Source: Actinomycetota bacterium
GTDB taxonomy: Bacteria > Actinomycetota > Actinomycetes > Nanopelagicales > Nanopelagicaceae
Length of the DNA: 6,901 bases
Reading direction: 5' to 3'
Assembly: GCA_005787645.1 (NCBI GenBank)
Contig: SYAM01000080.1
Span: 1 to 6,901 of the forward strand
Shown here: in pieces, positions 1 to 5,989 of the stretch
Numbering within the stretch: position 1 is the first letter of the stretch
Layout: each line of letters starts with the position of its first letter
Notes under the pieces: model-generated
Databases searched by the model: none
The model's input: only the letters and a program-made list of their open reading frames with translations
Told to the model about the DNA's origin: nothing
Made by a program: the position numbers and the translations under genes

Positions 1-729
1 GCAATCTCAGGAGTGGTAATCGATGCATTGGGTATAGGTGAAGCAATCCTATTCAATTCCTTGAGTTACGTGTTCTGCGCCCTTTCATTACTATCAATAA
101 GAAAATCAGATTATCGCTATCGCCCCGAGCGAAAAAGTAATTCTGTGATTCTCTTAAGTGATGGATTCACGTACCTCTTCTCACAGAAGAAACTTTTCTA
201 TGCGATCTTTTCGGTTTCGTTCCTGGCGATGTGGGGACAAGATATGGCGTTCACCTCTGCACTGATGGCAAAGAATGTCTTTGCTGGTAGCGCCTCAGGT
301 TTTGGATTGATGGGTTCGGCAATAGCGGCGGGAGCGATTCTAGGAGCGCTCTCCTTTGCCCGACATAAGACCTTGCCATCGATCGAACTCCTCACTAAAC
401 GCGCATTCATGATGTCAGGAATCTGGTTCTTCACCGCACTTGCTCCAAATTATTGGATTTACTTAGTGGCGCTTTTTGGTTGCGGGTATTTCTCGATGGG
501 CGTCAATATCTCGGGTAATGGTGGGATCCGCACTTATGCTGCTCCTGATTTTTATGGCAGAGCCTGGGGAATATATATCTTCGCGTGGCAAACCATGATT
601 GCAATAGGTGGAATTGTGCTTGGATTCCTCGCCGATTTTCTCTCACCGAGAGGCGCAATTGCATTCGGAGCGAGCATGGCTCTGGGAATGAGTCTTTACC
701 TGAAGTTCAGATTTCGCACTCCCGAATAG
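1..729 (+). CDS. MFS transporter, C-terminal part (5' end outside window)
   Basis: The frame is open from base 1, so the first visible Met/Val codons are internal and the gene starts upstream. About 242 residues are visible. They form hydrophobic helices separated by short loops: one near residues 17-35, a basic cytoplasmic loop (RKSDYRYRPERK), then about six more segments to the C-terminus (roughly 60-82, 95-118, 138-154, 155-170, 192-214, 220-238). One helix, a central basic loop and six helices fit the second half of a 12-helix permease. The helix-loop pattern and the start of the visible part (ISGVVIDALG, then FNSLSYVF) resemble the drug/siderophore-exporter branch of the major facilitator superfamily (MFS_3/EntS-like). 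By family this would be proton-coupled export across the inner membrane, but the substrate cannot be read. It lies on the same strand about 100 bases ahead of the ceramidase-like genes, so co-transcription is possible but unproven. The family call is fairly secure; any link to the downstream pathway is speculation. Confidence 0.8.
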   Translation, partial: AISGVVIDALGIGEAILFNSLSYVFCALSLLSIRKSDYRYRPERKSNSVILLSDGFTYLFSQKKLFYAIFSVSFLAMWGQDMAFTSALMAKNVFAGSASGFGLMGSAIAAGAILGALSFARHKTLPSIELLTKRAFMMSGIWFFTALAPNYWIYLVALFGCGYFSMGVNISGNGGIRTYAAPDFYGRAWGIYIFAWQTMIAIGGIVLGFLADFLSPRGAIAFGASMALGMSLYLKFRFRTPE

Positions 730-742
730 CAGATAGACACTC

Positions 743-773
743 GCCATTGGCGGTGCTTGGATTGCCATATGGC
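743..773. promoter_or_regulatory. Pair of short palindromes in the only intergenic gap
   Basis: Two related dyads lie between the permease stop and the first ceramidase-like gene: GCCATTGGC at 743-751 and the perfect palindrome GCCATATGGC at 764-773. Their centres are about 21 bases apart, close to two helical turns, which would suit two dimers of a DNA-binding regulator on one face. The inner halves (TGGC...GCCA) could also pair as a stem. I see no convincing -35/-10 pair around them. If translation starts at 757 or 769 instead of 832, the second palindrome overlaps the start region. Operator function is a guess. Confidence 0.2.
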
Positions 774-831
774 CTCCATTGACTCTCCTAATGCACATTT
801 AACTCCAAAACAAAGAACGTGGCGCGAGCCG

Positions 832-2178
832 ATGAGTGCGCTTCGATGCGGTGTTGCACAACGTGATTTCACCCCGCCTGTCGGAATCATGTCGGGAATT
901 TGGGGAGCAGCGAAGAAGTTCCGCTCGGAGTCGATTCATATCGGACTCTTTCTCACCGCAGTGGCGCGTGAAGATAAGAGCGGCACCAAGAGTTTTATCG
1001 TTGGTATTGATTTATGCGTGCTCGGATGTGTGGAGTGCGCTGACGATCTGCTCAGTCGAATTGCTACAGGCGTTGGAGTAGACCGAGACAAAATTCTCTT
1101 CGCATCAAGCCACACTCACGCTGTTCCGTTACCGTGTTTGCATCGCTCTAAGAAAGAGGGCTCAGAGCATATTCCCGCGTTTCGCGACGCGATCATCACC
1201 AAGACAATAGAAGCATGCAAGGAAGCGGAATCGAAGATTGAAGATGTCGATGTGACATGGGGTTACGGTCATTGTGACCTTGCAGTCAATCGAGATCTAC
1301 CGTGCGGCTCCGAAGAGGTTGTCGCTTTTAACCCCGACATTGCTGCCGATGACACTCTGGTAGTTGGTCGTATATCCAATCGTGCTGGAAAGGTGATTGG
1401 CACTATCGCCAATTACGCATGCCACCCCACAACTCTTGCTTGGGACAACATGGCCGTCTCGCCTGACTACATAGGCATGGCGCGAATTTTGGTTGAAAAG
1501 GCAACCGGTGCTCCGATGATGTTCTTGCAAGGTGCATCGGGTGAACTCTCACCGCGCAATCAGTACAGTGGCGATACTGCGCTTGCTGATAAGAACGGCA
1601 CTATGTTGGGTCATGCGATCTTGTCCACTTTTGCATCGATGCAATCACCTGGCCATGGTTTACGTTGGAATGGAATCGTTGAATCTGGTGCTCTGCTCGG
1701 CGAATGGCATGAGATGCCGCTTCGTGGCTCCGATATCTGTCATGAAGAGAAGATCAATGCCAAGGTTCGCGTCAAGGAGTTGAAGAGCATCGCTCAATTA
1801 CGCGAAGAATGGGCTGGAATCGACGCAGGAGCGCTTGAAGAGCGAATTATGCGTGCCGAGCGTCTACGTATTGGATACGAGTCCAATGCTGAAGTCGATC
1901 ATCCGGTCTGGGTTTGGCAGTGGGGCGAGGCGCTATTTGTCGCCCAACCTGGAGAGGCTTACTCCTACATCCAGACTGAATTACGACGGCGGAATCCAGG
2001 GAAGGTGATCTTCGTTTTGAATCTCACCAACGCCCCGGGACTTTTCTATCTGCCGATCAAGAGCGCATACAACGCACCTGCATATCAAGCATGGCAGACG
2101 CTCTTGGCCGCTGGCTCTCTAGATTCAGTAATCGATACAGCAGACCAAGCAATCAAGAGGATTACAGGAGTGAAATAA
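832..2178 (+). CDS. Neutral ceramidase-like zinc hydrolase, copy 1 (Ser retained)
   Basis: The product of 448 residues matches the catalytic N-terminal domain of neutral/alkaline non-lysosomal ceramidases (PF04734 type), which hydrolyse N-acyl amide bonds with one zinc ion. Visible landmarks are: opening strand GVAQRDFTPPVG (7-18), SSHTHAVP with H94/H96, NR (153-154) matching the substrate-contact Arg region, NYACHPTT with H198, SGELSPR with S240 at the nucleophile position, PGEAY with E375, and FYLP with Y406. The zinc set would be H94, H198, E375 and Y406 by family analogy. The protein ends after this domain. Canonical ceramidases are about 650-780 residues with an Ig-like C-terminal domain that is absent here. 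No signal peptide is visible, so it is probably cytoplasmic. I chose ATG 832 because homology begins right after it. In-frame ATG 769 and TTG 757 are alternatives, and none has a strong Shine-Dalgarno site. It overlaps the next gene by one base. The family is secure but the substrate is unknown; a true ceramidase role is doubtful. Confidence 0.85.
   Translation: MSALRCGVAQRDFTPPVGIMSGIWGAAKKFRSESIHIGLFLTAVAREDKSGTKSFIVGIDLCVLGCVECADDLLSRIATGVGVDRDKILFASSHTHAVPLPCLHRSKKEGSEHIPAFRDAIITKTIEACKEAESKIEDVDVTWGYGHCDLAVNRDLPCGSEEVVAFNPDIAADDTLVVGRISNRAGKVIGTIANYACHPTTLAWDNMAVSPDYIGMARILVEKATGAPMMFLQGASGELSPRNQYSGDTALADKNGTMLGHAILSTFASMQSPGHGLRWNGIVESGALLGEWHEMPLRGSDICHEEKINAKVRVKELKSIAQLREEWAGIDAGALEERIMRAERLRIGYESNAEVDHPVWVWQWGEALFVAQPGEAYSYIQTELRRRNPGKVIFVLNLTNAPGLFYLPIKSAYNAPAYQAWQTLLAAGSLDSVIDTADQAIKRITGVK
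2166..2170 (+). promoter_or_regulatory. Ribosome binding site for ceramidase-like copy 2
   Basis: AGGAG sits seven bases before the ATG at 2178, inside the last codons of copy 1. This good Shine-Dalgarno match, with the TAATG overlap, fixes 2178 as the start rather than the longer frame that opens upstream within copy 1. It implies translational coupling of copies 1 and 2. Confidence 0.75.
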
Positions 2179-3584
2179 TGGCTCGTCCAGATTTGCAACC
2201 CCCGAAAGCTAAATCAGTACATGCTCCCTTTTCTGCAACGCTCACTGCTGGCATCGCACAAAGAGTGATTAATCCTCCCGTGGGAATTCGTGCTGCAAGT
2301 TGGGGGGCAGCGAAAATTCATGTGGCTACTGGAATCCATAACAACATCACTACCACAGCACTTGCAGTGAAGGATAAGAGTGGAAAATTCCAATACCTAG
2401 TCACAGTGGATTGGGGTTGGTGGCAAGGAAAGAGCGACGATCTATCGGTTCGAGGTGTCGTACTCCAGGATTTGGGTATTGATGAAGACCAACTACAACT
2501 TCATCTCACTCATACACATGCTGGACCCTCAACGGCGACAGATGTTGCGCATCTAGAAGGTGGAGAATTCGTTGCCAAATATCATAAATTTGCTACCTCT
2601 GAAATCATCGCTGCTTGCAAAGAAGCGGCAAAAAAATCAATTCCTGCCACGATTACTTGGTCCTACGGTAAATGTGATTTAGCAATCAATCGTGAATTAC
2701 CTTGCGGTGAAATCGATATTGTCGGATTCAACCCAGGAGAGCCCGCTGATGACACATTAACGATTGGTCGCGTCTGTGATGCAAATGGCAAGATAATCGG
2801 TACGGTTGTGAATTATGCGTGCCATCCAACAACACTTGCGTGGAAGAACAGCAAAGTCTCTCCGGACTTCGTAGGTGAAGCGCGCGATATTGTGCAAGCA
2901 AAAACAGGTGCGCCCATGCTCTTCTTGCAGGGCGCTTCAGGAGATCTAGCACCGCGCGATGGCAACTCTGGTGACACTGAGGTAGCCGATAAGAATGGGC
3001 GAATACTTGGTTATGCAACTCTGGCAACGTTGGAGAAGATGATTACCTCAGGAAAGAAGATGCGCTTTCTAGAAGCTGTGGAATCTGGAGCGCTACTTGG
3101 TGATTGGGAAGAGGTCGAGAATCAAGGACCGACCGTCACCGCAGCGACTCGTTTGGATGTGGAGGTACCACTTCAGAAGTTGCCGACCATCGAAGAATTA
3201 CGAGAGCGATGGAAGGATGTCGAGGAGGGAGCACGAGAGACGCGCATCAATCGTGCCATGAAATTGCGCGCTGGCTACGTGCTTGAAGGTGGTCGTGCAA
3301 CGCATCCTGTCTGGATCTGGCAATGGGGTGATGCGGTAATAGTTGGTCAACCTGGTGAGGCCTACTCCTACTTCCAAATGGAGTTACGTCGCCGCCATCC
3401 TGATCGAGTGATATTTGTGCTCAATTGCACAAACGGCCCTGGCTACATGTATTTGCCAACTCCCGAGGCGTATAAGAGGTTGCGTTATCAAGCGTGGCAG
3501 ACGCTCCTTGCTCAAGGTGGCTTGGAAATCATCACAGATGCGGTTTCCAATGCAATCTCTCGATTACCAAGAATTTCGCGGTGA
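2178..3584 (+). CDS. Neutral ceramidase-like hydrolase, copy 2 (nucleophile Ser replaced by Ala)
   Basis: This 468-residue paralogue is co-linear with copy 1 over its full length. Shared landmarks are GIAQRVINPPVG (25-36), LTHTHAGP with H112/H114, CDLAINRELPCG (166-177), NYACHPTTLAW with H216, SGDLAPR (255-260), ADKNG (270-274), QPGEAYSY with E394, and NGPGYMYLP with Y423/Y425. Position 258, which aligns with the ceramidase nucleophile Ser, is Ala (codon GCA at 2949-2951). The likely zinc ligands H112, H216, E394 and Y425 are all kept. It may therefore bind metal but not use the classical Ser mechanism; non-ceramidase members of the family are known to vary at this site. The first 24 residues (rich in Pro, Lys and Ala) are extra compared with copies 1 and 3 and do not look like a signal peptide. 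The C-terminal Ig-like domain is missing here too. The start is set by AGGAG and the one-base TAATG overlap with copy 1. The family call is firm; activity and substrate are unknown. Confidence 0.85.
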   Translation: MARPDLQPPKAKSVHAPFSATLTAGIAQRVINPPVGIRAASWGAAKIHVATGIHNNITTTALAVKDKSGKFQYLVTVDWGWWQGKSDDLSVRGVVLQDLGIDEDQLQLHLTHTHAGPSTATDVAHLEGGEFVAKYHKFATSEIIAACKEAAKKSIPATITWSYGKCDLAINRELPCGEIDIVGFNPGEPADDTLTIGRVCDANGKIIGTVVNYACHPTTLAWKNSKVSPDFVGEARDIVQAKTGAPMLFLQGASGDLAPRDGNSGDTEVADKNGRILGYATLATLEKMITSGKKMRFLEAVESGALLGDWEEVENQGPTVTAATRLDVEVPLQKLPTIEELRERWKDVEEGARETRINRAMKLRAGYVLEGGRATHPVWIWQWGDAVIVGQPGEAYSYFQMELRRRHPDRVIFVLNCTNGPGYMYLPTPEAYKRLRYQAWQTLLAQGGLEIITDAVSNAISRLPRISR

Positions 3585-4942
3585 TGAGCGAATATCTCAC
3601 GCGCACCTTTTTTGGTATTGCCAGAGTAGATATCACTCCGCCGGTTGGGATATCGGCAAACCCATGGGGTAAGAGTTCTTCTGCACTCTCTAAAGGGGTA
3701 CACCGTCCCCTCACTGCAACAGCGGTTGCAATCAGAGACGAGGATTCCACATTACGTTTCATCGTTGGTTTAGATCTTGGGTGGATTGGTTGCTACGAGT
3801 GTGATGTCATTAATTTTCGAAGTCGAGTAGCAAGAGAACTTGGCATCGAAATAGACGATTTGCTCGTTAACTTGAGCCAGACCCATAAGGGACCGCCCTT
3901 CTGCACTCATGAGGCTTTGCGTGAGGGCAAGGAATTGGTTCCTGCCTACATCGAGAAGACAATCAATGCTGTCATTGATATATGTCGCGAGGCTGCGCTA
4001 AATATTTCAGAGGTAGATATCACGTGGGGCTACGGCAAATGCGATTTAGGAACGGTGCGAGATTTATTAGTGGGGGATGAAGTTGTTGTGGGTTACAACC
4101 CAGATCTGCGCGCTGATGACACTCTGGTTGTCGGACGAGTCACTGATCTGTCGGGCAAGAGCGTGGCAACCTTCGTCAACTATGGCTGCCATCCAACGTC
4201 AGTCGGTTGGGGAAGTGATTTGATTAGTCCGGATTATGTCGGGCGTGCGCGCGAGATTGTCGAGAGTGCAACCCAAGCGCCCATGCTCTTTCTTCTTGGT
4301 GCCTGCGGGAATGTGGCACCAAAGATTCAATATTCAGCGGATGTATCCGTGGCGGATAAGAATGGCGAGATGCTTGGTTATGCCACATTGGCAACGCTTG
4401 CGGGGATGTTACCTCCGGCTACCGAGTACCGTTTTCAGCAAGTGATTACCTCAGGCACCAATCTAGGAGATTGGCAGCCGATTCCTGTTGCTCCAAATTC
4501 AAAAGTTTCCGCAAAGAAAGTTGGTGCAAAGTTACCCCATAAAGAATTGCTCGATGAAGTCCAAATGCGCAAATTGTGGAGCCCAGTCACTGCAAATGAG
4601 ACATTTTTAAACTTTAGGATCCGGAAACAATTTGAGATGCGAGTTGATTATGTTCAAGGCGATGGCACTGTCGTGCATCCCATTTGGATTTGGCGCCTTG
4701 GTGATGCCGTCGTCGTGGCACATTGTGGGGAGGCGTACTTTGAGATGGCACAGGAGTTGCGTCGTCGAAATCCGAGGTTGATGTTGCTCTTTCTCGACAT
4801 GACCAATGGCCCTGGATACATATATGTACCCACTCGAGTTGCCTATGAGCAGAACACGTATCAATCCCAACAGAGTCTTTTGGCGCCAGGGGGATTTGAG
4901 GCGATGTTAGAAGTGATAGACCAGGAGCTGCAGAACTTCTAG
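3584..4942 (+). CDS. Neutral ceramidase-like protein, copy 3 (divergent active site)
   Basis: This 452-residue product is the most divergent of the three paralogues. It keeps the fold markers: GIARVDITPPVG (11-22), WGYGKCDLG (148-156), ADDTLVVGR, NYGCHPTS with H203, ADKNG (257-261), HPIWIWRLGDA (365-375), CGEAY with E383, and NGPGYIYVP with Y412/Y414. Two catalytic sites differ. The HTH motif reads SQTHKGP, so the first His is Q99 (CAG at 3878-3880). The nucleophile-equivalent residue is A245 (GCA at 4316-4318, in CGNVAPK). The NR-LPCG loop of copies 1 and 2 is also changed to VRDLLVG, although the Arg (R159) is kept. Loss of a probable zinc ligand and of the nucleophile suggests a pseudoenzyme, a partner subunit, or new chemistry. 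The ATG at 3584 overlaps the stop of copy 2 as TGATG, with no good Shine-Dalgarno site, so re-initiation after copy 2 is likely. GTG 3581 is an alternative start. The gene has no signal peptide and ends three bases from the convergent gene. Confidence 0.82.
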   Translation: MSEYLTRTFFGIARVDITPPVGISANPWGKSSSALSKGVHRPLTATAVAIRDEDSTLRFIVGLDLGWIGCYECDVINFRSRVARELGIEIDDLLVNLSQTHKGPPFCTHEALREGKELVPAYIEKTINAVIDICREAALNISEVDITWGYGKCDLGTVRDLLVGDEVVVGYNPDLRADDTLVVGRVTDLSGKSVATFVNYGCHPTSVGWGSDLISPDYVGRAREIVESATQAPMLFLLGACGNVAPKIQYSADVSVADKNGEMLGYATLATLAGMLPPATEYRFQQVITSGTNLGDWQPIPVAPNSKVSAKKVGAKLPHKELLDEVQMRKLWSPVTANETFLNFRIRKQFEMRVDYVQGDGTVVHPIWIWRLGDAVVVAHCGEAYFEMAQELRRRNPRLMLLFLDMTNGPGYIYVPTRVAYEQNTYQSQQSLLAPGGFEAMLEVIDQELQNF

Positions 4943-4945
4943 CTG

Positions 4946-5989
4946 TTACTCCGGATTCTCGGGAAATTCATCCGTTGAAGAATAGGCTGGACCAAGCACG
5001 GCAACCACATCTCCAATATTTACTCGTGGAAAACCTCGCATAACGCCAATTACTCCCGATTGCTGGGCGCGTATTTCCGCGGCAGGAGTATCAGGATGAT
5101 CCATGTCATGAATAAGTCCGATCACCTCACCTCTCTCCACAGCATCTCCAGCACCTTTGATATTTTCATAGAGACCAACATGCGTTGCTGAGTGGTACGA
5201 CTTTGAACTTCGTAAATCTAGGAAGAGTGGAGGAGTTAGACCGAGTTCTTCTCGAGTCTTGCTCTCGCCTTGGATGACTTTGAAGTAGCGCAGTCCGTTT
5301 CGAACTCCTTCTTTTGCAATCGTTACGCTCTCGAATGTAGCGATACCTGAGCCACCAAGCTCGGTGGTAACTAACTCTTTGCCAAGTCGCTCTACAAGAC
5401 CTGGCAGGAGGGTGGTTGGGTCGGTACCAGGTTGCTCCGGAAAGACCATGTGATGGGAAGTGTTGTAGCTCTTCATGCCATTAATCATTCTCTTGCGCTG
5501 AGTGACATCTTGAGACCAGACCATATGTGAACATGGAATGAAGTGATGACCTCGTCCTCCACTGTGAAGCTCAAAGACCGCATCCACTTGTGGAAAGAGT
5601 TCAGTACTCAAGTAGTAAGCAAGTTTGCCGTGTACGGCGCCATTTTCATTTCCTGGAAAGATTCGATTGAAGTTAGTGCCATCAGGCCATAAACGTGTTC
5701 CGGCTTTAGCAGCCGGCTGCGAGAGGCACGGAATGATGATGATTCGACCGGTAACCTCGTTAATATCCAGATTATTTGCCAAATCTTGCGCGGCAAATTG
5801 TCCTTCGTACTCATCACCATGGTTTCCCGCAAGTACGAGTGCCGTTGGCCCTTGGCCATTCTTATATTTGATGATCGGCACCATATACGTTGCCCAACCA
5901 CTCTGATTAGTGGAATCACCAATCTTTAGATAGCCAGTAGTTTTTCCAGGCGAATCGAGATCAATTGAGCAGGAGACTGTCGTGCTCAT
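4946..5989 (-). CDS. AstE/aspartoacylase/DoeB-like zinc deacylase, downstream copy
   Basis: The product of 347 residues belongs to the succinylglutamate desuccinylase/aspartoacylase family (M14-like carboxypeptidase fold, PF04952 type). These enzymes remove an acyl group from N-acyl amino acids in the cytoplasm. The length and motif style are closest to DoeB/EutE-type deacetylases of ectoine breakdown. Visible motifs are AGNHGDEYEG with zinc ligands H57 and E60, NFNRIFPG (106-113) with R109 for carboxylate binding, ELHSGG with third ligand H142, and TTELGG with E210 as the probable general base. A C-terminal barrel-sandwich-like segment (about 265-335) contains IHDMDHPDTP and SGVIGVMRGFP. All catalytic positions appear intact. 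The start ATG overlaps the stop of the upstream paralogue as ATGA, with a GGAGG site seven bases ahead. No ectoine genes are visible here, so an ectoine role should not be assumed. The exact acyl amino acid substrate is unknown. Confidence 0.85.
   Translation of the reverse strand: MSTTVSCSIDLDSPGKTTGYLKIGDSTNQSGWATYMVPIIKYKNGQGPTALVLAGNHGDEYEGQFAAQDLANNLDINEVTGRIIIIPCLSQPAAKAGTRLWPDGTNFNRIFPGNENGAVHGKLAYYLSTELFPQVDAVFELHSGGRGHHFIPCSHMVWSQDVTQRKRMINGMKSYNTSHHMVFPEQPGTDPTTLLPGLVERLGKELVTTELGGSGIATFESVTIAKEGVRNGLRYFKVIQGESKTREELGLTPPLFLDLRSSKSYHSATHVGLYENIKGAGDAVERGEVIGLIHDMDHPDTPAAEIRAQQSGVIGVMRGFPRVNIGDVVAVLGPAYSSTDEFPENPE

Noticed and set aside
2091..2177. Longer N-terminus for ceramidase-like copy 2 reading back into copy 1
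   Set aside because: The AGGAG site and TAATG junction fix the start at 2178, and the extra 29 residues are an out-of-frame reading of the conserved C-terminus of copy 1.
2728..3027. 99-codon minus-strand open frame inside copy 2, and similar antisense frames at 4607-4870 and 5608-5922
   Set aside because: They lie wholly within well-supported genes, have no recognisable motifs and have biased, shadow-like composition.
3494..3583. Longer N-terminus for copy 3; it begins MADA like the extension of copy 2
   Set aside because: The likeness of the two extensions comes from reading the conserved TGGCAGACGCTC (Trp-Gln-Thr-Leu) stretch in the same shifted frame. It is a shadow, not a conserved leader.
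832..4942. Calling the three genes true ceramidases
   Set aside because: No signal peptide or C-terminal domain is seen, and two of the three lack the catalytic Ser. Only the family name is supported.
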